64,000 nt of DNA from Xanthoparmelia taractica (taxonomy: Eukaryota; Ascomycota; Lecanoromycetes; Lecanorales; Parmeliaceae), in NCBI GenBank assembly GCA_033085395.1, contig MU853182.1, positions 248,001 to 312,000 of the forward strand, given 5' to 3'. This document shows positions 11,856-22,725 of the stretch, one piece after another. The notes beneath the pieces are model-generated. The model ran no database searches. It saw only the letters and a program-made list of their open reading frames with translations, and had not been told where the DNA came from. Each line of letters starts with the position of its first letter. The stretch's first letter is position 1. The translations under genes were made by a program, and so were the position numbers.

Positions 11856-13641
11856 ATGTCTTCTACAGCTTCCCGAATCACCAAATCTCCTTTGGTGAAG
11901 CAGCTTGCAGGCATAACCAATGCCTGGAAGTCTCGTACAAACATTGTTAGTCCTGATCTTTGCGGTATGTCTATCCGAACAATGGATGTAAAGACCCTCC
12001 TATCTAACAATTCCAGACGATGTTATACAGCGCCTGGCTCCGTCGCTGGCCCAGCATATTGGCTGCACTATCATAGATGTCAATCCAGGCATAGGTCTGT
12101 GGTCCTCCAAGCTCCATGACTACCTTAAACCTCGCAACCACATCCTCATGGAAAATAAACAGAACGTCTACCTACCTTTCCTCCAGCCGCTGCTCGATGC
12201 TCCTGGCTCTCGATATCGCCTCAAGGACTGGCCCGACTCACACATATGGCATCCCAGCAGATATGTCGAAGAAGGACTACTGCATGATGCAGAAGGCCGT
12301 GGTGGCCCTCCTCCTACGACCAAAGAACCGAACAACTCGGTCTTGATTATTACGAATTTGGTGGGCCAGCGGTACATGGCCGTAGGAGAGCAAAGGACTA
12401 CCATAGCCGCTCAGCTAAAAGCCATTGACTTTTCACACGCCGTGAGGCACCGGTCAGGGTTCCAAAAATACGGACCAATGCGGGTGCTTATGTGGTTGGC
12501 TGATGAAGATAAGTCGGCCCTTTTGCCGAGAACCGTTGGCTATCGAGGGAAACTGGCGGTATACTTGGAGTCCAGTTTTCACTTAGAGGAAATAGTAGGC
12601 TTTTCCAACACGAGAATACGCCGGGAGGATGCTCTAGATATTGAATCAAGCAAGCAGGTTGCGAAACGAATGGAAGAAAAGGACATAAAAGTACCTTCCC
12701 ACCGTCGATTTAGGCCAGGAGACAAAGTATCCAATCTTTCGGACACATCTCGTGAATGGCATAAAGAATTCCAAGAGCTGGTGGAGGCTTTCCAAGCAGG
12801 CAAGTTTAGCAAATGGGCGCAAAGACCAGCCACCAAGCCGGACGACGGACATATGCCTGGGGCAACAAGTGGAGAGGTGCAAAAGAAAAGTCGGCCGACT
12901 CTCACTCCGGAATATCGAAGAATGCAGACGCTTTCCTTTGTAGCCACGGGCCAGAATACTTCAATCGACAAAATTAATACAGTCTTGAAGACCCAAGAAA
13001 AGATAGACAAGATGGATCTTGAGCTGCATCGTGAGGGCATCAAGCCTTCGGAGCGAGAAGAGATTATTAGAGCGATGGATTCCAGCATTCAGCACTACAA
13101 GAACGAGCTGCAAACCTTGACTATGAAACAACTAAACAAACTTATCTTCCTCGATGATGACCGAAGAGCATTCGCCATGAACCCTCCGCTGCTAATGTGG
13201 GACCGGCGCAAAGCTGATCCTCTCTTGGCTAGAGAGGATGAATTCTACGCCCCAGGACAAGTTGCTCTCCTGGACTTCCAATCCAAGACAACCGACGAAT
13301 TCCCAATGACCCAAGAACAGTCCATTTACTTCGACATGATCTCGACTTCTCTCTTTGCCCCAAGAGGTCCAGCAACACCCAAACATCTCAAAACCATGGC
13401 ACCAGGAGCTTTCGAAGCCCTAGTACCTCAGGTACCAGCAATCCGAGACCCACGAAAAGGAGGCCGATACGATGTAGAAAGCGTGCGGGTTCGGGCTATG
13501 ACGGCAGAGATGATCCATGGCCTCGCTCTTGCTTGGGACAATTGGGTGTTTAAGCCTCCAATTGAGGACGCGCTGGTGACATTCGGGACCAATTTTGAGG
13601 ACAGGGCTACGATGAAGAAAGGGGCCATAGCACGGTTTTAA
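11856..13641 (+). CDS. Mitochondrial transcription factor B / rRNA dimethyladenosine transferase-like protein
   Basis: Exons 11856-11964 and 12017-13641 (52-nt intron, phase 1) give 577 residues. The N-terminus is rich in Ser, Arg and Lys without early acidic residues, as in a mitochondrial presequence. A Rossmann motif (IIDVNPGIGLWSSKL, residues 55-69) matches the SAM-binding loop of the KsgA/Dim1/Mtf1 family, followed by LKPRNHILME. The later position where true dimethylases carry NLPY reads NLVGQRYM, so methyltransferase activity is doubtful. This fits a role as a transcription factor B-type protein helping mitochondrial RNA polymerase, or a structural rRNA binder. The C-terminal half (from about residue 230) is charged and specific to filamentous fungi as far as I can tell. 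It is convergent with APC1. Confidence 0.75.
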
Positions 13642-13773
13642 ACATAACAAATATTTTCTACGCTTACATATAGAATCGAGTTCGTGAGCTGAACTCGTCA
13701 AGGGTATCTTATGCTCACATCACTTTGTATTTAACGGCTGAGAGTACTCACTAAGGAGGCCCGAGAAGCTGAA

Positions 13774-16700
13774 TTACGTTGTCTTCGCTTGCCTCCTTCT
13801 CATTGCGAGCCCTGCTCGGATATCCTCAACTACCTCCTTAGTAATCCATCTCCACTCTTCCCCACGTCTGTCCAATCCGTCTGCCCATGCCAGCAGTATT
13901 CTTAGATTCCAGAGCCTTTCGCTCATACTACTTCCCATACAGGCCCTCTCCAGCACCAGCCTATCATCAACAACTGTCCCTCTCGTACCTCTGTGGATCA
14001 CACTTCCCGCATCATCAGGCAAAACGAGCGCTTGCTCTGCTCGGTTAAATTCTGCTAGTGCAGGCAAAGTGAAGATCCATCTGAAAACCTGTCGACCTAT
14101 CTGGTGGGTCGACTGTGCGTCGTTCAGTGCCTGCATTGTGGCACTGAATACGGACGCGTGGGCGTCGTATGCGGCGCGACGGCGTACATATATGCTTTGA
14201 TGACGTCTGAATGCTTCGTAGTGGACAGGATTTTCCGCAAGATCGAGAGTGACGGTCCAGTGTTCCTGGTCGTTTGTTTGGATTTTGGCAATCGTCTCAA
14301 TCTCAGGTAGAAGGCAGGGTGCATTCATTACACGTTCTACGCCAGTGCGAAGGGTAACAAGGATGGGCAGTGAAACAGGTCGATGCGTGTCAACGTCGCG
14401 GGTGATCAAACAGCGGCGTTCGGTGGCCAAAACCCAGAAATGGCGGAAAGCTTGGAGATGCGATTTGTTGTCAAGCACCGAATTTGGGAAAAGAGGATAG
14501 AGAGCGCAAAGCAATGATGCTATAGCTATATTAGTGGTGCCAAAGGTATGGGTTCCCCCGCCCATGAAGAGGATGCCAATAGCGAAGTGTGCTGCAAGGT
14601 GACTGCCAAATGGTGTATCTGCATCGGTCCTGCCATGAAGAGATCGGAGGCGCCGGAAGATGTGTAGGTCGCCTGTACCGGCCATCACGCAACATGTTGC
14701 GAGCACTGCAACATCTTGGCAATTACGGACTGTGATGCGAGTGAGTTTGCCATCGTAACTCAGCGTCGGTAGCTTGCAGATACGCATAAGTTGGTCGACG
14801 TAGTGACACAGCATACTCCGGACTTCTAGTGACCCTGAGCCTGCGAATCGAAGGCCGATGCTCAGACAGAGACCGGCGACAATGTTGAAGAATGGTAGAT
14901 CTTCACTGGTAAGGATGCGAATGGTAGTCAGCTTATGTTTATGCTGGTATACAAATGGAAGTTGTTTCTTCATCCATCTAGTCGTAGGCTGAATGTCGTC
15001 CCACATGATTAGGTTCCGAGCGACTGTTCTCAGTAAGAATATATCTGGTCGCACATAATCAAATTGGTGAAGGGTGTCAGGTATGTCGACTTTCCGGGCA
15101 AGGGTTTCATCGTTGGTTTTCATAAAGATGAGGGCGATGGCGACAGTAGCAGCTGCTGTTGCCTTGTCAAGTATATGTACGATGCTGACTTTCCTCGAAC
15201 CAATGGCAATTACTAGCAACCTTTCGGTGATGTGCATATCATGCAGGCCTTTTAAATCTTTGCCCCGACCTAAATTAATGTAGCCCAGCGCGAAGCCTGC
15301 AGCCAATCTATAGCCTTCATCTCGGAGGTTATCAAAAGGAAGCGAGCTATCTTCCTGGTCGACATTTTCCAATTCTGAAATCATGATTTCGCTCATACGA
15401 CGATGCTGAGAATTGCAATACAAGAGACCTATGCCCAAAATTCCGCTAGTCTGAGTCAAAGGGGACAAATTGAGCTCAGCCGCCCCTGGTGGTAGCATTC
15501 GAGTCACGTGAACCGAAAGTAAGCGAGTGATGAGAGTGTCCATCGTGCCGAGATAGGATGCTGAAAGCCCAAGAAGTAGCCCAATGGAGGTCATTGTATG
15601 CTTTGGCGTCAGATACTTGAAGGCCACCCATTTGGCTATAGATTTAAGGTGCCCGTTAAGGCCTAGTGCAAGCAGAAATCCAGCATGCCTGGTCTGGAGG
15701 TCCCGAGGCTTGTTGAAAAGTATCCATGACGTGTCGATGCCATTCGCGTCCTTTGAGATGCTCAAGCCAGCTTCAACACCGGCGTGAAAGAAAGCCCAGG
15801 AAATCTTCTCGTCTGTGTAAATGTTCCGATCCGCTGTGACTGTTGTATCAGTGGGCTTCATGACGCAGCTTAATGTAAAGCCGTGAATAGGGAACTTCTC
15901 TGTGAGAAGAGGCAAGCGAGCGCTATAGAATAGTAGACCCCGGCCTAGTGATACCGAGAGCGTTCGCACTGCAACTACTTTCGCAAGTTCTTGTTGGGCT
16001 TCTAGCAAATCCGTATCAGACCATTCGGGCTCAGGCGTGCATCGAGCTATAGGATAGAGGAGCGGATGCACGAGCCTTGCAGCTTCGGCAAAGCGCTGGT
16101 CATCTCTGAACAGTAAGCGAGTGACTGCTTGTCTATCAAGCTCGGCGGAGCCATCAAATGGCCCAACAGTCTCAACTTCAAGAGTCGAGTGGCAAATGCT
16201 ATGGACGTCTCTTACCGCGTCATGAGACAAAGGATTGGCAGATTTTCCGTGTGGTCTCACAGTACTTCCACACTGCTCGAGCATGGCTATGTCGTCCCTA
16301 CCAACAGTCTCAAGGATGTCACTGTGCCATGACGTTGATGGTCGGCCTTGACAAGTCGAGATCGCTGCACGAAAAGGAACAGCCACGCTTTCTGGGAGGG
16401 TTTCTAAAAATGATGCGCTCAAGCCCCAGGCCGCCATATCTGTGACTTGGCCTTCGGGTGACTTTGATGTGTGTGAGGTAAGGAGATCAGTGATAGCCAT
16501 TGTTCTTGGAGTAAGCTCCGACAAGAGTTTTAGTGAAGCTTCAGCAGAGCGTTTGCCTGTGACCTCAACCTCCGGTGAGCTTGCCACGTCAAGAAGTGTG
16601 ATGAACGGTCCTGTCTTAGCTTTGACATTTGTCGTTTCAATAAAATGCAGTATCGAAGGTGGTGGGAATGGCTCAGGAGGAATTCGCATGCCGGTAATTA

Positions 16701-19700
16701 CCGAATCTTCGAAGAGCCATGCCTCCATGTTGCTACCCTCCATCATATAGTATGCGGAGCGCTTGAATCCCCAGTTATCCCACCCAAGCCAGCTGCCAAT
16801 CTGTGCGAGGATAGGCCTAAGGTCATGAAGAGCTTTGGAAGCCAAGGTATGCAACTTGAATTCTTCATGCAGAAGGTGCAGGCCGACCAGGATAGAAGCC
16901 AGAGCAGTGCGGCGGACATCCTGGTTCCTTGATGATGCGGTCGGGAGATAGCCATTTTCACCGTTTGCCATTTGTCCGATGGGTGACTTGACAAAATCTC
17001 GAGCAATGGAAATGCAGTGAAGCAGATACGAAGATTTCTTAGGAACAGGTACTGCAGGAGGGGGGGAAACAATGAAGGAGCTCGAAGATTTCGATGCTTT
17101 GGGGAGCGGTGCGTGTAGCAGGACACTTTCTTTCGCCGTCCACTCCCAACCTCCAACCTGCATCCAAGCTGGAACGGTGCCCGAGTAGCCTCCTTCCTGA
17201 TTCAACATAGCCTCCCAGCTCTCTAGATCAGTGTTCGCTCCACTACTAGATCTAAGTAGACCGCCTGTTCGTCTTTTCTGTCTTGTGGTAGCCTCTATAT
17301 GCCGGTCTCCTATCGAAGCGATTGCCATGGAGAAAAGGACGACAATCATTGCGGTCCATTCGGTATCAATCTCTTCGTCTGAACGAGACCGTACGAATGA
17401 TAATGTGTCCCACCAGCCTCTCAGAATAGCTTCCCCGTCTGCATCTGATGATGGCAGAACTGACTCAGCAACCTTTATGATTTTTTGTATCACTGCATTG
17501 CGTGGTCTGAACTGCACCTGTAGACGATGCATTACGCCATGCGTGTCCGTTACATCTACACGGCCTTGGCAACTCGGGTGTTGAAGCGCAACCAGAGCTT
17601 GCGGTCCTCGACTAAGTATTCTCTTTAAGCCGCCCTCGCGTCTTTGTCGCAAGGTGACGTCGATACTAATCTGGTAGGGATTGTGGAGGCAGAGACTGGA
17701 GGGGAGTTCAATCTTACGGAGGCAGCTCCACGGAGCTTGCAAGGACAATTCTCCCATGCCGTTGCTGCTGCTCTCGAGTACCAACATTCGTGTGCATGAA
17801 CCATCACCAACCTTGCAAGCATCGAGAACCCCAACCCGTCTCGTCATGCCACTCACGCGGATGGTATACCCTTGATGGAAAGTTCTGGCCACGCCATGTA
17901 TGTTGAGATGTCTGTTGGTAGTGTTATGTGCACGCACGTTCATCTGTAGGGTTAATAACTCGCGAGACGCTCTGTCGACAAGGCAAACAACTATCGCAGC
18001 ATCGTCAGTCGCATCACCAAGGCTAGAGTTAGGTGACACCATTGTAAATATTTCACGCGGAGGACGACTTCCTTTAAGAACACATTTTTCAAGCTTACGA
18101 CCTTCGCTCGGCATACTGTATACTTTGCTGAAGACAACCTCCTTACGCAAGCCCCGTGCGGCTTCTTGCAAGGCCACATTGTCCAGACTCATGTCGTGAA
18201 AGTCATCAGGCTCATGTGCCATGTCATCAACTTGGAGCTCATGCAGACTGACCGCGTCGAAGCTATCTCTTATCCCATGAAGATTCTGGGCCTTAGATTC
18301 CATGGCTACAGCGTCCGGACCAACGCTTAGTCGAGCGCCGTTGGGTCCAATTGAGGCTCCCTTACGTCCGCTTTTCCTCCCGACATGGGCACCTACGAGA
18401 TCGGTAAATGCTGATCTGTCGTGACTCGTGGAAAGATCGGCTCTTGCAAGCAATCCACTCACCCGCCTGGAGGACTTGGCCGGCATGGCAGGATCTTCGA
18501 AAGCCGAGTCCAATAAGTCATCCTGTACATTTGTCGACCATTCTTCCAGTGTTGGATCTATGCTTCCATGACGAACGTTTCGTCCACCACCAAAACTCTC
18601 GCGTCCACTAGTAGCCCCTTTAGCAATTGGAGTTGAGGCACCCGTACCTATTCCACGTCCATACGAACTTCGGCGCCGAGATCTGGGACCTATCGCAGTT
18701 GGCGTCAGAAAATTTTGGCAATGCAAGGGTTTTGCAGCTCCACGATTTGTGACGGTCCAGACGCTAAGGGTACCGTTTTCATGATTCTCGGTTACTGCGA
18801 GAGCAAGAGGTCCTCTGACCGCGAGGTCCGAAGGACGCTGAGATAGTTCATCGTGAGGAGAAACATAGAGCAGGTTTTCCATTGATCCGAGTTGCCCAAA
18901 TGCGGACATGCGTTGCGATTTTGCCTTTGCCGTGCTCTTGAGAATAGGTCCTATCTTTGTGGCCACAGTACCAATCTCAGTGAGAGGGTCCGTAAGACAG
19001 AACAATTTCGGAAGCGAGATATCTGGAGCCTGGCTTGATCGCTGCAGAAGACCTTTCAGAAGTGGCATGATTGGGGAATCATGATTTTGCGCTAGAGAAA
19101 TATCGGCAAGGGTTTGATGTTCTTGTGAATTTGAAGCTGGGCTTGAGAAATTCGCCTGCGAAAATATAAAAGAATTGTTTGGCACAGACGGTATTTGAGG
19201 AGTCGGCGGTATTGTTTCCACATCAGGAAGCTTTCTTTGGAGCAGTATGCCATGAATGCAAGGGAAAACTGCATCAACCTCGAACGGTAGATGCACAATA
19301 TGGCTTGTCTCAGACAAGAAGAAAATACGGGCTTGAGATTTCAGCACAATAACAATGGCTCGACCTTTTGAATCGTGGTTATGCCGTTGGCTAAGCGCAG
19401 GTAGCCGTTTCTGCCTGCCTTCATCGCTCCTGGGAACATCGTGTGGCACCCTTTCGAGTCCCACTCTCGAACTTGATGCTCTCTGTTCCCCGATATTGAG
19501 CTTATCGTTTACAGTATTTTGTTTCCGTTCATAGCTAGGTGATACAGCATGATCACTGGAATTTTGTAGGCGCTTCACTGTTTGGTTGGGGAATTGTGCA
19601 AATACGGCTTGTGTGACTGGCTCGCCCTCGACATCAAAGCGGAAAACCCGTTGTATTACACCTGCCCTGGACCAGACAACACAGGATTTTGTAGACACGA

Positions 19701-19857
19701 GTTCCTCCTCTTCTCCATCATCATCATGTCTGCTAGGCTCCTGGAAGGTTCGCCATGTAAAGGCATCATCCGGTGGGTTTGCTGGAAGAATGTTCTCTGC
19801 AATGAGGAAACGAAGTGCTGAAGGTGTGTGGACGCCCAGCGAAGTCACCGAGGCCAT
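13774..19857 (-). CDS. APC1: Anaphase-promoting complex subunit 1 (BimE)
   Basis: A single 6.1-kb exon encodes 2027 residues, near the length of Aspergillus BimE. The N-terminus (VTSLGVHTPSALRFLIAE) and the seven-bladed propeller region (ELVSTKSCVVWSRAGVIQRVFRFDV) match fungal APC1. The C-terminal third carries proteasome/cyclosome (PC) repeats: SIGLLLGLSASYLGTMD near 1430, GILGIGLLYCN near 1472, GFALGYINLGRG near 1522 and HFAIGILFMGGGTHTFGTTN near 1766. A Ser/Arg-rich disordered loop (residues about 390-560) is probably the phosphorylated auto-inhibitory region. APC1 is the largest scaffold of the nuclear E3 ligase that ubiquitinates securin and cyclin B. No introns are needed. Confidence 0.95.
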   Translation of the reverse strand: MASVTSLGVHTPSALRFLIAENILPANPPDDAFTWRTFQEPSRHDDDGEEEELVSTKSCVVWSRAGVIQRVFRFDVEGEPVTQAVFAQFPNQTVKRLQNSSDHAVSPSYERKQNTVNDKLNIGEQRASSSRVGLERVPHDVPRSDEGRQKRLPALSQRHNHDSKGRAIVIVLKSQARIFFLSETSHIVHLPFEVDAVFPCIHGILLQRKLPDVETIPPTPQIPSVPNNSFIFSQANFSSPASNSQEHQTLADISLAQNHDSPIMPLLKGLLQRSSQAPDISLPKLFCLTDPLTEIGTVATKIGPILKSTAKAKSQRMSAFGQLGSMENLLYVSPHDELSQRPSDLAVRGPLALAVTENHENGTLSVWTVTNRGAAKPLHCQNFLTPTAIGPRSRRRSSYGRGIGTGASTPIAKGATSGRESFGGGRNVRHGSIDPTLEEWSTNVQDDLLDSAFEDPAMPAKSSRRVSGLLARADLSTSHDRSAFTDLVGAHVGRKSGRKGASIGPNGARLSVGPDAVAMESKAQNLHGIRDSFDAVSLHELQVDDMAHEPDDFHDMSLDNVALQEAARGLRKEVVFSKVYSMPSEGRKLEKCVLKGSRPPREIFTMVSPNSSLGDATDDAAIVVCLVDRASRELLTLQMNVRAHNTTNRHLNIHGVARTFHQGYTIRVSGMTRRVGVLDACKVGDGSCTRMLVLESSSNGMGELSLQAPWSCLRKIELPSSLCLHNPYQISIDVTLRQRREGGLKRILSRGPQALVALQHPSCQGRVDVTDTHGVMHRLQVQFRPRNAVIQKIIKVAESVLPSSDADGEAILRGWWDTLSFVRSRSDEEIDTEWTAMIVVLFSMAIASIGDRHIEATTRQKRRTGGLLRSSSGANTDLESWEAMLNQEGGYSGTVPAWMQVGGWEWTAKESVLLHAPLPKASKSSSSFIVSPPPAVPVPKKSSYLLHCISIARDFVKSPIGQMANGENGYLPTASSRNQDVRRTALASILVGLHLLHEEFKLHTLASKALHDLRPILAQIGSWLGWDNWGFKRSAYYMMEGSNMEAWLFEDSVITGMRIPPEPFPPPSILHFIETTNVKAKTGPFITLLDVASSPEVEVTGKRSAEASLKLLSELTPRTMAITDLLTSHTSKSPEGQVTDMAAWGLSASFLETLPESVAVPFRAAISTCQGRPSTSWHSDILETVGRDDIAMLEQCGSTVRPHGKSANPLSHDAVRDVHSICHSTLEVETVGPFDGSAELDRQAVTRLLFRDDQRFAEAARLVHPLLYPIARCTPEPEWSDTDLLEAQQELAKVVAVRTLSVSLGRGLLFYSARLPLLTEKFPIHGFTLSCVMKPTDTTVTADRNIYTDEKISWAFFHAGVEAGLSISKDANGIDTSWILFNKPRDLQTRHAGFLLALGLNGHLKSIAKWVAFKYLTPKHTMTSIGLLLGLSASYLGTMDTLITRLLSVHVTRMLPPGAAELNLSPLTQTSGILGIGLLYCNSQHRRMSEIMISELENVDQEDSSLPFDNLRDEGYRLAAGFALGYINLGRGKDLKGLHDMHITERLLVIAIGSRKVSIVHILDKATAAATVAIALIFMKTNDETLARKVDIPDTLHQFDYVRPDIFLLRTVARNLIMWDDIQPTTRWMKKQLPFVYQHKHKLTTIRILTSEDLPFFNIVAGLCLSIGLRFAGSGSLEVRSMLCHYVDQLMRICKLPTLSYDGKLTRITVRNCQDVAVLATCCVMAGTGDLHIFRRLRSLHGRTDADTPFGSHLAAHFAIGILFMGGGTHTFGTTNIAIASLLCALYPLFPNSVLDNKSHLQAFRHFWVLATERRCLITRDVDTHRPVSLPILVTLRTGVERVMNAPCLLPEIETIAKIQTNDQEHWTVTLDLAENPVHYEAFRRHQSIYVRRRAAYDAHASVFSATMQALNDAQSTHQIGRQVFRWIFTLPALAEFNRAEQALVLPDDAGSVIHRGTRGTVVDDRLVLERACMGSSMSERLWNLRILLAWADGLDRRGEEWRWITKEVVEDIRAGLAMRRRQAKTT

Positions 19858-21139
19858 GACCAGGCGTCTTCCTGCTATGCCAATTCATAGATAATGGGGC
19901 AGTTCCTTGGCTTTGTGTATGGGCATTACTGTCCAAGTTAGCGTAACTGCTACGTGTACATCGCGTCGCGTACGAAATACCTTAGGTACCTTATTGCTTA
20001 TAGTAGTCATGAGCCCTATAGGGCTGGGCTACCAATATAAACCTACCTTACCTAATCTAGCCCTAACACTCGAGTCTCATGAAGTCTTTGTTCGATACTG
20101 GAGATTCGGTAAGGTCGGATCTTTTACTGGTGATATTATTATACCAACATGTTAGGTGTTGTACAAGTCATAGTACTAGGGCTGAGGCGATGAAGCTAGT
20201 GACCGTTGTTTGTTCACTGCATTCATCTAAGCCAAAAGCTATGAACGCAGTTCTAGAAATTGACTGCAGGCAGAACGATACAGCACTGCATAAGCGCTAC
20301 AGTACAACTTCGAGTGGCTTGAATGTTACAGATCAATGCCGTGAGATGGCTTCCGCGTCGGAGATATTAGAAATCCTGGGTAAAAGGGCCTCATAGAGCG
20401 GAGGAAAATATTGCTAACATCAAACGCGTTCTGAAGTGCCCACACCATATCAAGTGCGGTTGTTACTAGCTTGACGTTGATTAATGCCGTTGGTCTGCAG
20501 AAAAAAGGCAGCGAACGGAAGCAGTAATGACCTGTTCAATCTTGCCTAAAGCTGTTGTCCAGTCTTTCCCATGGGCACGAATACATTGTTTCCTATATCT
20601 TCATCTATGACCGCTTCGATACATCGAAAAATGCATTATTTCTTTGGTTGTTGTCAGCCCTCAGCTGTAGCTCGTCCTCCGTTTTGGAGCCTAGGAGAAG
20701 CGACCATTACCGACCAACAGGCTGCATGTCGAAACGTCCGCCACCAGACCGAGAATGTCTAATACAGCCTCTTTGGGGTTGGTTTGCAAATTCTAGTTGG
20801 GGCGTTCACGACGCCAAACAACGTCGATGCATGAGTCTTAAATCAAGCAGATAGAGTCTCTCCTACCAGTATACCTCCCATTCAAGTTGTTCATATTGGC
20901 CACATTGAGCATAAGTAAGCCAGTCTCTCGTCCCTCGCGGTGAGAAAGGGACTCTGCAGAAGCGCTAGAGTACCGCAAAGCTACTTCTCGAGTCACGTCA
21001 TTGTTAATGCAACAAGAATATCGCGTAGAACAACGACGCCATCAATTACCGCACCTGGCTCTCAAAATACTCCGCCCATCCTTTCAATGATTTGTCCTAC
21101 CCCTACCATAGCACTCATACAAACTGGGAAGTTGTCATA
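19858..21139. other. Gene-poor upstream region of APC1
   Basis: I find no complete gene, RNA or element end here. The first part must contain the APC1 promoter. Around 19975-20050 there are TACCTTAGGTACC-type short palindromic strings that recur in other intergenic stretches of the window. Reading frames from 20500 on are short and frequently interrupted. Confidence 0.5.
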
Positions 21140-21149
21140 GCAATACCTT

Positions 21150-21655
21150 AGACTTCCCCCAAATGATTCGGATCACAGTATCAAGGAAATAACCGCTGCC
21201 TTCGAAGTCCTAGGCCAGCACGTTGTCCACATCGATGTCATCAAAGCTCAGGTATCACACCTAACGCTGACGACTACGTGTACAAAAGACCGCCTCAACC
21301 GTTGCAAGATGACGAAAAATATGATGGCCTCAAGGACTTTGCGACGGATTCAGTCAAGGAACGCCCCAACGGACACGAACTCACACATGACTGTCGTTCC
21401 CACCAATCGTGCAAAGCCACAGGTCCAGAACGCGTGTCAGCTAGCCCTTGCAGCACGGAAAGCACTAGGATGCCGGGACGCTGGTCGGATAGATACGAGA
21501 TTCGACCAAGTGGGCGAAGTGGTGCCGCCCTCTATATCCGAAATCAATCCCATTTTCTGGAATTCTACTGACTGGTCTGACCTCGCTCTCATCGCAACGA
21601 GCAACGGACTGCCGTTTGATCGATTCTTGAAAGAAATCATCAACTATGGTTGAAG
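21150..21655 (+). pseudogene. D-alanine-D-alanine ligase-like ATP-grasp relic
   Basis: Two fragments in different frames look like a decayed ddl-type ligase. The first, about 21160-21250, reads DSDHSIKEITAAFEVLGQH followed by VVHIDVI, like the N-terminal nucleotide-fold helix and strand. The second, about 21430-21653, reads ACQLALAARKALGCRDAGRI, then DTRFD, SEINP and DLALIATSNGLPFDRFLKEI, matching the last ATP-grasp block and C-terminal helix of Ddl. The intervening ATP-grasp core is missing or unreadable, and stops interrupt the upstream part. Bacterial-type Ddl enzymes join two D-alanines for peptidoglycan; fungi lack peptidoglycan but some genomes carry Ddl-like genes of unclear role. The family call rests on the C-terminal block. 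Confidence 0.6.
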
Positions 21656-22725
21656 CGAAGCGCAAGCAGAAGCTGGAGAGCACCGGATACCTAAAAAGGA
21701 AACAACGATAATGAGTCCGGCGAGCTGTCTAAGCCAGTGGTCACTGAACGCGATAGATGGTAGAAGTACAAAATGCGGACATGATTCGTGATGTCTTCTT
21801 TCCCATGCAAGACGTGCTCAACTCATGCTCGATACCGTGGCTAATTGAGATCAGCGCCAAGATGCAGGTGCTTCGCGTTCCAGAGATGATGATCAACCGT
21901 TGGGCAAGTTCGTAGAAGCTCTAATGTGCACGGGTTTCAATGCTCGCATTTCCAGGAGTGAGCCACATCATAATGAACATCTACAATGGGAGGTTGTTTA
22001 TTACCTCTTACGAGTATCACCTTGCGGGAACAGTAAGTGTCTGCCCTTGAGACAGGCTGTAAGGTCCGAACGCCATAGGGACCAACTGTGATGCCGATCA
22101 CCAGATGTCCAGATCGGCGTAGATACACTAGCCTTGGTTGCATGCTGTTTTTGATGCGCGACTACATACAGTCGACTAGCCAAGTGTCAGCGCGCCCATT
22201 CACCGAGTCGCTCCCCTGTATATTCTTGCAGGGGAGCTGTCTTCCAAGTCGGTCTGATCGTGATCAGTCGATGGACTGCTACTAGATAACGAGACTCGTC
22301 TACAAGCATCGCTCCACCTCACACAGGCAAATCATATACTAGTAGCCTGGATCGCACGCCTCGGCTAAGAATAGCTTAGGTGTAGACAGGTATCGTCGCA
22401 CTCGGCAAGATTGTGAATAGGTCTGTTCGTGTTTTGAGGCACATGAGATAGATACCAAACGTAGTTCCATACATCTCCGCATTAAAGTACGCATCTTAAC
22501 CTGATACTTCAAATTGGTTGCCCTCTGAGTCAGCTGTTTTGAAACTAGATGTCGAGACATGAATGTTCGATAAAATAGAAAGCCGGGTACAAAGAAGGTT
22601 TTGTGAGACTAAGTAGAACGAAACCGAGTTACATAGGTCTCTAAACACTCAGCGGAAGATACTAGGAAATGCCTACACTTTGCTCTCGAGGCTCGAATGG
22701 CTTTAGTGATGGATGTGCGAGCCCC
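21656..22725. other. Degraded intergenic DNA
   Basis: Several short frames with coding-like composition (about 21760-21915 and 21885-21990, plus strand) overlap in different frames with stops between them. They may be remains of one or more genes, but I cannot assign a family. No tRNA, terminal inverted repeat or other element boundary was seen. Confidence 0.4.
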
